Positions 36,061 through 48,272 of a DNA stretch of 64,000 nt are shown here, piece after piece. The DNA comes from Acanthaster planci (Eukaryota; Echinodermata; Asteroidea; Valvatida; Acanthasteridae): positions 962,548 to 1,026,547 of the forward strand of contig NW_019091539.1 of NCBI RefSeq assembly GCF_001949145.1, given 5' to 3'. The notes under the pieces were generated by a model. It was not told the origin of the DNA, did no database searches, and worked only from the letters and a program-made list of their open reading frames with translations. How positions within the stretch are numbered: the first letter of the stretch is position 1; the number at the start of each line of letters is the position of its first letter. Made by a program: the position numbers and the translations under genes.

Positions 36061-38098
36061 TAGCATCTTTTCATGCGCGGCTGGATTAGCGAGCATTAAT
36101 GCATAATTAACATTATTATTATAACATTAACATACAATGTGCATATACATGTACCGGTATGACCTGGGTCCCCAGAATAGTTTTAGTTACCGTAATTGCA
36201 GCATTTCCAGTTGGAAGTCACTGTAAGTGAACATCAATTTCTCCCCCATACAAGTACACGTATAAAGAAATATTGAGTAATAACAGTTTACATGTACATG
36301 TAAGTTATCAGTCATGTCTCCTGACAAAGTAACTTGAGCAGTATTATGAAGACATTTGGGTCATGCTATGAATTAGGAGTCCAATATTTTAGTGTCCCTG
36401 TCACACTTGACAGATGATTTCATAAGTTCAGAATCTGCTTACACATATTTCCAAGAGTGATTAATTAATACAAATTACCTGCCAAATAGAAAGGGTTTGA
36501 AATAAATTTCAGTGATATTTCCTTGTCAAATGACACTTCTCAGGAGTAACAGGGACACAAAATGTCACACTTTGGTATCCCGAATTTATAGAATGACTCA
36601 TTTTACAAATTAAAGGAACTTTTGGCCTACTGGGTGTAAATGTAGACCTTCAAGGACTCTTACAACAGTCAACATACTGTACGTACCTGCGTGAGTTTTA
36701 TGCTGATAAGTGAAGGATTTTTCCAAATATATTTTTGTACATGTACATTGTACATGTAGATGTATATTCTAATAGATTCTATTAATAATAATAACCTTGA
36801 CCTTTGAGCCATGGGTCCAAGGTCAAGAGGCTTCTGGTGGACAGTGACACCAAGACTAAACTCCAGTCACGTTAGAAGTTAGCATATCAAGTCTTTCTGA
36901 AGTTGTGGCATGAAACATAACTACGTGTACACGTTTGTACATGTAGTAAACTTCTGGAGAACACTTACACGTACATTAATATTGTACAGTACATTTAGTC
37001 TTGGTTCCAAGACCTTCGTGTCCGCGTAGTTTATTCAGCGACACAAATCATCACCAGACGAAGTGCCATTGCCTTCAGCAGACGATACTGGCTGATACGC
37101 GTCAAAAGAGGGCGCTGTCACAATGAAGCACATAAATTATGCACCACACACAGTACATACTTTAGTATCTTGGACCCATGGCTAAGGGACACCAAGACCA
37201 AGCCACATGTTTGAAGTTGATGCATTAAATCCTTATCAAGTTACGGGGTAAACAGCTTGCACGCATAACACGCACACACACCTAGTATTCGATTATTCTC
37301 TATGCATGGAGTTGTGGGAATTATAGACCAATTGAGTGTTGTTTACAAATCACACAGCCAAGTTACATGGAAGATGTCATGCAGTACCTAGCACATCAGT
37401 AGTCAGAGTACAGTACCTACATCTACCATCGGCTTTATTTTAGTAAATGATACTTATGAAACATTTTGCTTTTGGTGGAGGCCATATTTGTTGATATTTA
37501 ATACCCACCATGGTCATGTGACTCAGCAGGTACAATCGGTCTCTTGGGACAAACCTTTGCCACTACAACTACGTAGACCTACGGTACATATATGAACATG
37601 TACATGTATATTACAATATAGTAATAAAAGCCATGGAGCCAACCACAGTACTTTTTGTCATGCTTGCTTTTACACTTTAAAAATGCACAGCAGGTACGTG
37701 TAACTCCAAATAATCATGTTCTGCTTGTAATGTTTTCTGAACAAGAACGGTGTGAACCACTTTGTGCATGAACATTGTACCTGTACACCCCCCCCGTGAG
37801 TGTCAACAATTACATTGAAAGCCATCAGACCATGCAGGCCTTATATGAGTTGTCTCCAAGAACAACACAAACACCAGCAGAACGATGCGGTCCCCCCCTG
37901 TACATGTACCAGTGTCTGTGGGAGAGGATAGTTGTGTGTGTGCAATGGTGTTTGTCAGTGGTGTTTGTGGAAGTAAAAGAAAAGAGAAAAGAGGCCAAAG
38001 CAAAAAAAACAAAGCAATCAAATGATTTCTCTGCCATAAACGAACCCGAACCAATAGAAAATACATGTATATCACCAACATACCGTAGAAATTTGGAC

Positions 38099-38128
38099 TT
38101 CAAGACTTACATATTTGTAAGTCTTGAA
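38099..38128. repeat. Perfect 13-bp-arm hairpin
   Basis: TTCAAGACTTACA, a TATT loop, then TGTAAGTCTTGAA. No T-run follows and no associated gene is seen. Confidence 0.7.
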
Positions 38129-38771
38129 AACGTCAAGGCTACACATTCAAGTGCACACTACATAAAAATTACATGTACCTAGTTTTGAGGATGTGCTTGA
38201 ATTTTTCTGCAAAGTTTAGGATGTACATATATGTAAGAATATTCATCACTGGTAACCATGGCAGCAGCATTTGGGATTAGGGCTTGGCTAGAGACAGCAT
38301 ACTGGCACATGGTGTATTGGCTCAAAATTCATAGGCTTTATTTCATAACAATGCAAAACTTGTTTCTCCTTCTAAACACATTAGGCAATACAGGGTGTAT
38401 TTCCTGAAATATTCTTTGTGCTGATACGGTACCAGTGCATGTACAGTACATCACATGATTCCGTGCAATAACTCTAATGTTTTACAATGTACATACATGT
38501 ACATACGCAGTAAATGGAAGACACCCATCCTTCACTCAATGATTACAATGTGCAAGAATGTTACACATTACCAGAACATTTCATGACCGTATCAGTAATT
38601 GTACAAATACAGTGTATGTACATTTAGGTTAATTACGTACTGTATGTTACCTACTGGTAGCAAGAACACAGGGAATCCAAATTAAAAGTGCAGATGAGAA
38701 CAAATCAACACAACATACACACATTTCTGAAACTCACAAAGCTTCATAATGAGCAATTTTGGCAGGCCAAG

Positions 38772-38797
38772 TGTACATGTACATGTACATGTACATA
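38772..38797 (+). repeat. GTACAT microsatellite
   Basis: Four uninterrupted copies of the self-complementary hexamer GTACAT. The same word occurs singly or doubled dozens of times elsewhere in the window. Confidence 0.9.
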
Positions 38798-40547
38798 GTA
38801 TGCATCATGTCATCTGTGATTAATTTGCACGTAAGATGGTAAAGAAAAATACAAAAATAAAGAGCAAGTTTGAATTGAGTGTTCTGAGAGTAGAAAATAT
38901 GGTCTGTGTATAAGGCTTACAGCTAGCAGCTACCATCATAGTGAGTACAGATGGACAGCTCTGGCATTGCATTCATACACTGTACTTGTAGTGGTACATT
39001 ACACACTTGCATGTGGTATTGTACATGTACATGTAGGTCTCTGTACCTCTTGAATGCCCAGTAACGGGTCAAGGCCAGCATCATCAAAATATAATAACTA
39101 CAATTAACACTGGTGACTTGTGGCACTCCAAGCCATGTGCGTGTACTGTACATGTACCTGTAAAATTCTTTGAGGGATGGATTTGCGACAAATCTCTTGG
39201 GGAATTGAGGCAAGGAATCTCTGTGGGAGTCAAGAATTTCATTTGTATTCAATGCGCACATGTAGCTCAAGAGGGCAGGTTCCTTAAATGCAATACCTTT
39301 ATGAGGATGCTTCTTTTTTATATTTTTGGCTCCTGACTACAGAATGGCAACTGCCTGTGGTACAGAAGGTTGTGCATTGGGTTCAGTTGACTTCCTTCCT
39401 CCATGGTTGAACAGGCAAACCCAACTCAAAACATAGCCAAGTACAACATAAACCAAACCTGACCAAATGCCTATTTCAGCTCCCAAAATCCAGACAAACA
39501 TGAAGAAAACCTAACATGACTGGACCTGAAACCGAACTGGAAACAAACAAGTCACAGAAATATCTGGCCGCCCAGACACACAATAAATATTTCCACTTTT
39601 TGTGCCAGAACTTATCCTTGTTGCAAGAAATCTTTTGGATAAATCATCACAATAACTCCAAACAGCAGATGTTGCGTAAGTTATCATACATGTTGTAAAT
39701 GTACATGAGTGAGCTTGTCTTTATTCTTATGCTGTGTGTTTTTATCACCAGCGGTCTGGGCGGTTTGGGATACTCAATCCACAGTTGTACAAGACCACAA
39801 TTTTTTTTTTTTTTGAGTGATTGAGTTCCACTAACACTCCTCTCTCACCAGAATCCTCTGTCAGTTTTGGAGGATTTTGAAGGATTGACGTTAAATGTCA
39901 GTATAAAATGTGGCCAATTGCAAAGGATGCACTGGGCCAAGGTCTTGGGACAGGTGTTGTTCAGGCTCAGCCATGCATCAATTCAGGCCTGAACAATTAA
40001 AATAATTCAATTAAAATTGTTTTTTGCACTGCCTCATCAATACCATGACAGGAATCGCTGGAGGATTTGGAAGGAAAGAGGCAACTTTATAGTGGTCATC
40101 CCCCGAAGGAACACATGCAAGACAGTTGAAGGAATTTGAAGGACTGAGGATAGATACATCCAAGCCAAATGGGCCTTGGGGATAGGGTTTTTAACTCGTG
40201 CCAACACCACCAAAGGAATAACTACCAGTACATTTACTGAACGATGACACACTCAGGTTTTTGAAAATGTACGTGGATAACATGCAGCAATTTGACAGAA
40301 ACTTTTGTTAGATTCATCCTCTTCACTGTCAGTGCGGAGAAAAGTACAGGAATTGTACGTCAAAACAATTTTAAGAACACAACTTAGGGAGAGGGTCATT
40401 TTTCCAAGATCTTCATCGACTCTCATCTGAAAACCCGTATCGCAGATTATCATTCTAATTTCTATTAACGCAACACCCTGGTCGGAAAAGGAGCCCCTCA
40501 TTTTCTTGTCTGCAACAGGTGACATTTCTGGAAGTCATGGCACTCAC

Positions 40548-43500
40548 CATAAGTTTTGGTCTTCGAAACAGATTTTCAAACGAAGAATCAGGCAGTCCAT
40601 AAATGGATCAAAAGACTTTAAGTAAATACATGTTTAAATCAAATTTTAGAGTTAAAACAATTACAACACAGACGGTTTTGTATGTTTACAGGGCTCTTCC
40701 CTATAAAAAAACAACAGTGTACCACTACCGGTATTTTCCTGTGGAATTTACCTACGTATTCATCAGATTCCTGGTAAGTCTCTCCACATCATGAGCTAAG
40801 AAAAACAGTTCTGAGCAGGCTTGTATACATGTCAGGGGAGGCCTTTAAAGCTACACAGTGGAACGACCTTACCACAATAATAATGCAGGTTTCTCTGTGT
40901 GGGCTGCTCGTGGGTGTATAATGGGATGGGTGCGTCACTCCACTGTGATTGGCCAAGGCTGCAACTGCTAGCTTTCAGATTCTGATTGTTCATTGCTTTA
41001 GGCAGGCCTTGCATTAACAATTTACCCATGAAAGTATTCAAGGACATGACCCTCTAGAAAAAGTTCTGTTGATTTCGGCGCAGCTAGATTTCGTAAGCCA
41101 ATTTTCAGCTGAGTGCCTGTCAATAGTGTAGGATTCTGCACAAATTGCTGACCAAATCTATAACAAGAATCCATAATCCATCCAGAGAAAAGCCTACAAA
41201 TAAAAGAAGCTGTCATTATCTAGTATGGTACTTGAACAGTCTTTCAACTGAAAAATACCAGTAAATGGTTGTATGGTTTTTTGTGTGTGTACAAAAACTC
41301 AATATAATGATAATTTTAAGCATTTGTTCACACATTTCGCTTTACTTATTTATCCAAAATATCCTTTTTAATAGCTTGTAAGGTGTAAACCACTGGAAAG
41401 TTTAAAAGGTACCGGTATTTCATCACCATTTTCTACTTTTTTTTCCGCAGAAATCATACACAGGTGTAAGTGTTTACGACTCCTGAAACTTGTCAATAAT
41501 TTCGGACATACTTATTTCCATAAACTTACACCCTTGGCATTTTTAGATGAAAGGGTGTCAATTGCAGTTGAACAATTTTTTAAATCACTCTGTTTCGTGT
41601 TCCATTTTCATACACAACAATCAATCGGTGAACAAGACGAACTTTTGTTTCACATACTCCATAAATGGCAAAGTAACTGATTGCTTTGATACCAAAGCAA
41701 CAAATCATTTCCTTGTTGTGACATACGGGGAACTGTAGGGTTTGACAAATTAAAGTGGACCCAAACAACTAAACATTTACAATGTATAAGGACATCCAAA
41801 TGAATCCATTTAATTATAAAAGCAACACAAATATGCACAGATGTTTCAGGACTAACATATTTGTGCAATGTATGTCTCAGGGTATAACATGTCAATGTTA
41901 TAGAGTACACCCCAGGGGATGTACTGTGCGCACGTGTCCATTCCATGCACCACTTGGTCAGCACGTACATGTACATGTACATGTACATGTAGCGGTACCC
42001 ATACATGTAGTCATTACATGTATAGCAAAGAATGGTCAAGGGCTTGTGGCCAGTTGTGGGAGGGCAGTCTAGTTGCTTTGGACTGACACACAGGAAGTTT
42101 GAAGGGTAAAAAAAGAACACTCAGGTTGCTCATTAGGTCAGTTTATGCTACAGGTCCACCACTATCACGCCACACATTACCTGCTGCACTTCATGCAAAA
42201 GTCAGTTATAAAACACTGCTTACTCTTACTCGAGAACAAGTTTCTCCATACATTTTTCATTGAAGCAAAAAATGTGTATTTTTCTTGCCAATTCAAAAGT
42301 GATATCCGCTGTCAGTCTCTTTTTATTATTGTTACTGTGAACTTTTGGACAAGTATTCTGAGCTACGGTAATTTCTAAGATTACACTGAAGAATGATGGG
42401 GTGAATTTGCTTTCTTTGGTGGTAAACTGTATACACAATACCTGCAAAAATCCTTATCATCTGATTGGTGGATCGTTGATCGCTTGTCACTGACTTATTC
42501 ATTCTATTTAATAGTACCCGTTGAATAGAACTTCATTCCACTTTACTGGTCCCTCCCCTTTCATATTTCATTCCCAAATGGAAAGTGGAAAATATCCTGG
42601 ATGGGAACCAGTCCAACATTGTGCAGTACTAACTCAGTAGGTGGCGTTTCGGACAAGAATCTGTTTTGCCAGATAGAGGATGTCACTGAGCGAGGACCAT
42701 ACATGATACTAAGAAGAGGATTTATGCAGGCAGCATGTTCTTCATAAAATGGACCAAAATGCAACTCTGCATGTCATTTTTCAAAACTTCTAAAAGAGTG
42801 ACTTTGATCATGTAAACTAAAAATTAGCGACTTCAGTTTCATAAAAATGATTTTTGGGGATAATTAGGCATAATGTGTGGAGTTGAATTTATTTAAAGTT
42901 TTACATCAAAGTGTTTGTACCAGAGGACTTGATTTCAAAACTTCTCTCAACAAGGAGAATTCAGTATACTTTTCAACTGGTGTACACTGTATTTGAAAGC
43001 ACCTAAACAAATATTTTAAACAATATGAGCCATGAAAAAAAACGCATAAAATTGACGGAAAATGATGAGAAAGGTTTAGCTCTCTTCATTCTCTTACCGT
43101 TTATATTCACTCTCTCTATACCAGGATATCTACCGGGTCTTATACCTTTCAACCACCGAAAACGCATGTAATCTTTAAGTTTGGCTGCATGTTCGTTGCA
43201 AATGTCATATTTGATGGAACTTTGATGTCGTTCGAGAATTTTGACGGAAATGTATGCTGTTCGACAATGCCAAAAATGCTGTCACATGTTCTTAAAAATT
43301 CCATGCGCAATGTTCATTTTGCCGCTTATTTTGGAGATATCCCCGCTGAAAATTAAATAAAAATTAACAACTCTGAGCATTAGACTTTCATCATGAATCA
43401 TATTTTATATCTCGGACGTCATTTTTTTACAATCGTCACTCAGTTTGACAGATTTTCTTTGAGAAACCTTGGTACGAGGAGAAGAATCCTGGAGTGTCGC

Positions 43501-43679
43501 CATTCCCTGGGAGGCTCATGAATATCGAATGAAAAAGAGGCCGCACTATCTGGGTTGATGTCAAAGTTCAAACAGTCCATCATGGAGCAAAATGTTTCTC
43601 TAACATCACCGTGAGATATTGACGGATGCCGCAAAATCACCATGATCGGTATTTTGGACTGTGGTTTTCGTAAATGTAC
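40548..43679 (-). CDS. Unrecognised multi-exon gene (internal part only)
   Basis: I do not recognise this protein. Seven minus-strand exons join in one frame: 43679-43468, 42708-42634, 41193-41026, 40964-40873, 40795-40756, 40700-40670, 40615-40548, about 228 residues. Strong sites include the 40873 donor (TTGTG then GTAAGG) and 40548 donor (ATG then GTGAGT); the 43468 and 40670 donors are weak. Readable pieces are ILRHPSISHGDVRETFCSMM, SIWQNRFLSETPPTE, CYRFGQQFVQNPTLLTGTQL, PIPLYTHEQPTQRNLHYYC, HDVERLTRNLMN and SFDPFMDCLILRLKICFEDQ. There are several cysteines and no clear membrane helix. The frame stays open upstream to 43904 without an ATG, and neither the first nor the last exon is found. 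A CpG-rich region at 46140-46480 could be its promoter. The six phase matches are the main evidence that it is real. Confidence 0.5.
41963..41991 (+). repeat. GTACAT microsatellite
   Basis: About four and a half copies of GTACAT, in an intron of the unrecognised minus-strand gene. The 156-codon minus-strand frame here, with its MYMYMYMY run, is produced by this repeat. Confidence 0.9.
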
Positions 43680-44877
43680 CTGCAGAAAATGTGATCGGTC
43701 CAGTCGTAAAAAGGATGATGGTTTCGGGTGCTTTTTTACACTTGTTTTAAAGCTTGTGTCGTTTTTTATTTTACTCGCTGTTGCTGCAGTTGATTTTTTG
43801 ACATAATCGAATGACGTTCGTGACTGCCGACTTTGAGACCTGATTACTTGTGATATTTTTTTTAATTTTGTGATGTAAATATTATCACCTTTCACCACAC
43901 ACAAATCTGTGTAAAATAACCGCAGGGATTATTACTTCCCGGTAACTTTTATTCGTCTAGGATTTCTACAGGTTGTTCATGTCCGTCAAAAATGCTGATG
44001 TTTGAGACTTATCAACTCCAATTTAAGTTGAAAGATGGACACCGTCATCAGTGTTCCAGATATCAGCCATGACATCAGACATTGGGAATTTATTCACTGC
44101 TGTTCACTTCAGGAAAAATGAACCCCAAAGTTGAACATTATCTAATGGTCCATATTTCGCGGAACCTGCCAGGCAAACAAATAATTAAATTTTCATATTT
44201 GTGCTGTGGTTGAATTTCATTTGGTGAAAGCTGAAATGTTGCTTGTCCAGTGAGTTTTCACAGAGATACCACAGTTTGACTGTCAAAATGTTTTTAAAAA
44301 ATCACACACCTCTAAATGCAAGTTACTGGTACATTACAAAGGAAAGAAACAAAATGATTGCATTCCCAATACATAAATGTATAGTTGAAATCTTAAAGAC
44401 CTGCTGTTGGTGTCATTTTAAAGCACTTTCAATCACGTACACTTACATGTGCCAGATTTTACCCATGTCATACATGTATGTGTACGCATATGTTGGGTGT
44501 GATTGTGATCTTTGTGCATGATTTGCTGATGATTCTGCCACCAGATAATTGCCTTTTCATTCTTATTCACTATTGTGGAAGACTGATTTGAAGAGGAGAA
44601 GTACCGGTAAATTGGAGATTTTACTTGTCGGATAGACTGTTTGTGCAGCAGAATCATGCTGATTGACCAATCGTGCCAAACATATGCATCTCTGCAAGAC
44701 CTTTAACCCTTTTAATTATGGCCCAAGCTATAAGTTTAAAATTCCCTTCAGATATGGAGCATAAATTTCAAGGCTGGCAAACCCAACAGTTCAAAATAGC
44801 AATTTGTGTAGGGAAAAAAAATCTAGGATAAAAGAAAAAATTCACATCAATTTACTTAGTAAAGTTAAGAGTTGAAA

Positions 44878-45026
44878 TGACTCAAGTCAATGACTCGACT
44901 TAAGTCTGATTCAAGTCACAATTTCTGGCGACTTAACTGGAGTTGTAATGGGTAATGGCTCAATTCGACTTGAGTCACTGCAAGCAAATGACTTGACTCC
45001 AGTCCCTCTTCAGAAGACTGGACTCA
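44878..45026. repeat. Clustered GACTTGAGTC-like motifs
   Basis: About ten variants of GACTCAAGTC, GACTCGACTT, GACTTGAGTC and GACTTGACTCC lie within 150 bases on both strands. This looks like a degenerate short-period palindromic repeat; no gene was seen around it. Confidence 0.6.
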
Positions 45027-46139
45027 CGTAAAAGCTATGAAGTAAGTACTGATAAAGAACACAGCTCTGCAAGGAAAAGTTGGAATGACTAACCGTGGTG
45101 GTGGTTTATCATGGTCACGTCATGTACCTAATACGGTATCTTACATTCAGCAGCCACCCTTGTCCTTCCTCCGGCCTCCATCTTGTCATTCTGTAGTGCT
45201 ATCCCGGAACCACACATGTACACGTACATGTCACATGGTCAGTTCTTAGTTTCATCATCACAGTGTCTTACTGATTTCTTTTTACGTAAGGCTCTTGTCA
45301 TGCTTGGCAGAATGCCAGCTACATTTATGCCCTGATTTCACAAATACAAAAAAGCCCACATTTACATAAGCCTAATAAGAAAGAGAATGTAATGACATGT
45401 AGGTTTGGGAGTTGTTGTGGATTAAATTTGCCTCTTTCACTGGATGACAGGCAATGGCACCTTTTTTCCATTTTCACGAAGAGTAAATGTCATCAAGTGG
45501 GCCCCCTAGCTCTCAAATTAATAAAAGGCCAAAGAATTTCTCGTGTTCATTTGTTGTATTGTGTTCCATTATTTGTGATTCTAATTAACTCGACTCGATT
45601 ACACACTGTGACTCAACCTGGCTCACAAAATTTAGTAGCTCGTTACAACTTTACATGTTACAACTCCGCGTTTGTTAGAATCCCTTTGCGTTCAGGCTTG
45701 ACAATGATGGTAAAAGTAGTAGTACTACACTAGTAAACATCCTTTCAAAATAAGAGATTTGCGATGTCATTTCGCCAGATAAATTTGACACTATTTGTGA
45801 CATGCATAATATACATGTAACGTCAGAAGTTAAATGTCGAACATTATGTCCCGCGCTGGCAACATGCCGACACATTTCTCATGTTTCTCAGAACGTACAT
45901 GTAACTTCAACCACCATGATGAACTGACGAGTGCTGTGACTGTGAATAGTTCCTTCCTCCGTGCTTCAACCATGTCAACTTACCACAACTGACAAGGTGA
46001 TCGATCGCCGGCGATTGGAATGTAGCACAGGCTCACATCAACTTTTGGAATCGTGGTTTTAACCTGTTGCAGCCCAAAATGATGTTGTTTTCCTGCAGAT
46101 CGTCGAAGAGGCAGTAAGGATGACCTTGAGCGTTCCTCC

Positions 46140-46480
46140 TTAGTACGTGCGCATGCAATGACCGGTTAAAGGTTAAATTCTAGTCGCAGGTATACAATTA
46201 CATCACGAATTGTCGGAATCGGGTATTTTGCGTCTACGGCTGCGGCATTTTGCCCTAAGCTTACAACGGTTGATAGCCGAAGCCAAAAAACAACAGTCGC
46301 CACTGCCACGATCGTGGCCGCGCACGTGCCAACGAGACGTGACGTCACGAGCGTCATCGACACCGGTAATACATCCGGGCTCCGGACTCACTTCCTACAT
46401 TTTTCTTGCACTTTGTACGTGAGAAGAAACCAGGACGTTCACGGAACCAGATTATTCCCAGCGTGTGTTGATCGTTAGGA
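46140..46480. promoter_or_regulatory. CpG-rich candidate promoter
   Basis: Locally CpG-dense compared with its AT-rich surroundings. It contains a consensus CRE (TGACGTCA, about 46339-46346) and an E-box (CACGTG, about 46323-46328). On the minus strand a 65-codon frame (46363-46166) begins with a hydrophobic stretch, TCAATIVAVATVVFWLRL, that could be a signal anchor, and contains a possible donor (ATT then GTATAC). It might be the first exon of the minus-strand gene at 40.5-43.7 kb; no connecting exons were found. Confidence 0.3.
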
Positions 46481-46591
46481 GCCTTTTGATTGGTCAATCA
46501 GGACAACGCCCACAAAATTGCATCATCTCCCTCCCACGCGGCCGCCGTGTCTGATTTGCAATGTAGTTTGTGAAGTATAAAGAGGCCGGTC

Positions 46592-47756
46592 GGTCCGTGT
46601 ACGTTTCGTTCATCCGTTTTCCGATTCGCAAACGAATATCAAATAACCAAAAACAAGTTGTTCTCCGTTTTTCGATTTGAAAACGAAAATGAGGGAAAAG
46701 ATGCAGAAGTGGTTTCTTGCTTTTCCTGTTGAAAACAGAGTAATCTTTTTTAAATTTTAATTCCAATTTAGTTCGACTGCGCACGTAATTTTGAGGAGGT
46801 GTCACGGACGTCTCCGAACACTTCTCAAGGTGAAAGTTGCCTTTGAGCATGTGAAAAATTTCCTTGCGAGTTGCTTCTTCCTTGTATTCCTCTAATTCAG
46901 CCATGTTTGATTTGACGGGTTACAACTACGTTTAATACACTACACAATGAAAAACAGAACTGTTTTTATTCTCCATATTGGAGGGTCCGTGTACGTTTCG
47001 TTCATTCGTTTTTCGATTTGAAAACAAAAATCAAACAACCAAAAAACCAGTTGTTTTGCGTTCTTATATAGGAAAACGAAAATAACAAAACAAGTCGTCT
47101 CTCATTTTTCGATTTGAAAAACAAAAAAAAATGCAAATCGGAAAAGAACTTGCTTATCGTTTTGTTGGTTTAAAAACAAAATGGGAAAACAGATAAACAA
47201 GTCGTTTCTCATCTTGCAAGTTAAAATTAAAAACGACAATCACATCAGTTTTTCGATTTTCAGTATGAAAATTAATAACATCGTAGTCTGTTGATCCACA
47301 GTTTGAAGAATGAAAATTAGTTCAATTTTCATTTTGTAATGTGAGAAACGTCTTTGTAACCAACCAAATCAAACATGGCTGAACTAGAAAAAATACAATT
47401 TAAAGGAACCCGTTGCTTCTGAAAGTAAAAGGGGCAGCTCACAAGGAAATTTTCGCATTCTGGAAGGCAACATTCATCCTGAGAAGCGTTTAGAGATATC
47501 CGTGACGCCTCCTCGAATATACAAGTGCAGGCAAATGAAATGAGGATTAAATTTGAATTTAAAACAAGATTACTTTCGTGTTTCATTTTCAACATTGGAA
47601 ACAAGAAAAAGCTTCTTCGTCTTTTTCCTTGGTTTTCTTTTTTCTCGTTGAAACAAAAAGGGAATGTTTTTGTTTTGCATGTTTCACTTTTCATTTTCGG
47701 GTTGGGAGGGGGTGTTATTTTCGTTTTCAAACGAATGAACGAAATGTACACGGACC
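46592..47756. mobile_element. Large inverted-repeat (foldback) element with an extra internal copy
   Basis: The left end GGTCCGTGTACGTTTCGTTC is mirrored at the right end by GAACGAAATGTACACGGACC. The arms are homologous along their length: the left arm (46592-46935) and the reverse of the right arm (47756-47340) share CAGCCATGTTTGATTTG at their inner ends and GACGTCCGTGACACCTCCTC-like sequence in between. A third copy of the terminus, GAGGGTCCGTGTACG, starts at 46981. The middle part is built of short CGATTTGAAAAC/AAAACAAGTCGTTTCTC units. The left arm keeps a 136-codon minus-strand frame starting MAELEEYKEE; the right arm's equivalent has stops. Confidence 0.75.
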
Positions 47757-48179
47757 CTCGTCCAGGTCCATGGTAAAGCAGAATACTCGCCCCAAACAAC
47801 AGAAGTAGCGCCTTCCGGCTACCATCGATAACAGAGGGCGCACTTTAAAAAAAAAGGGTAAGATATTGAGGGGGGAGGACGAAAGCCCTGGAGTGCCATC
47901 GGGTGTAGACTTTCAAAAAAGTGAAGGATTTTGTTTGATGTTCGTTTTATGAACTTCGTGTTTACTAGAATTATTTTTTTCGAAAATCCGTTGGAGACTC
48001 CGATTAGTATAGTCAGAATGGGCTGTTAAGTCAGAACTGTCGTTTCATTTCTAAAAAATTAAGCCAGTAATAAATAAAGACAAGAAAGTCGTATATATTA
48101 ACCCCAGAATTATATTGCTCGATACTTCTTGTACGGAAGTGTACAAGGGCCAACTGCAAAATTTTTAGTTCGACTTACT

Positions 48180-48272
48180 ATCTCGCCGCGGCGAGTTATG
48201 TCACGTCTATCTTGCCGAGGCGAGTTTTACGATCTTGCCGCGGTTTCAAATGGATATTTCGCCGCGGCCAAT
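48180..48272 (+). repeat. Cluster of CGCCGCGGCGAG-like boxes
   Basis: Four GC-rich boxes (TCGCCGCGGCGAG, TTGCCGAGGCGAG, TTGCCGCGG, TTCGCCGCGGCC) are spaced about 25-33 bases apart in AT-rich DNA. The first is a perfect palindrome. It could be a degenerate tandem repeat or a set of protein-binding sites. Confidence 0.5.

Larger units (their letters stand above)
34675..40500. other. Long stretch without a confident gene
   Basis: Upstream of the threonine ammonia-lyase start codon there are only short frames with no recognisable domains. Many TACATGTA words occur. One possible 51-bp minus-strand exon, 39097-39047, has both splice sites (TTAATTGTAG acceptor, CAAGAG then GTACAG donor) and encodes LLYFDDAGLDPLLGIQE, but its phase cannot be joined to the gene at 40548-43679 without another exon. 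GAAGGAATTTGAAGGA-like repeats occur between 39860 and 40150. Confidence 0.5.

Noticed and set aside
39047-39097. 51-bp exon LLYFDDAGLDPLLGIQE as part of the gene at 40548-43679
   Set aside because: Its splice sites look good, but its phase-0 start does not fit the phase-2 end of the exon at 40548 without an unseen exon between them.
41650-42120. 156-codon minus-strand frame with a MYMYMYMY run
   Set aside because: Produced by the GTACAT microsatellite.
47329-47799. 156-codon minus-strand frame
   Set aside because: It lies in the right arm of the foldback element, antisense to its MAELE-type frame.
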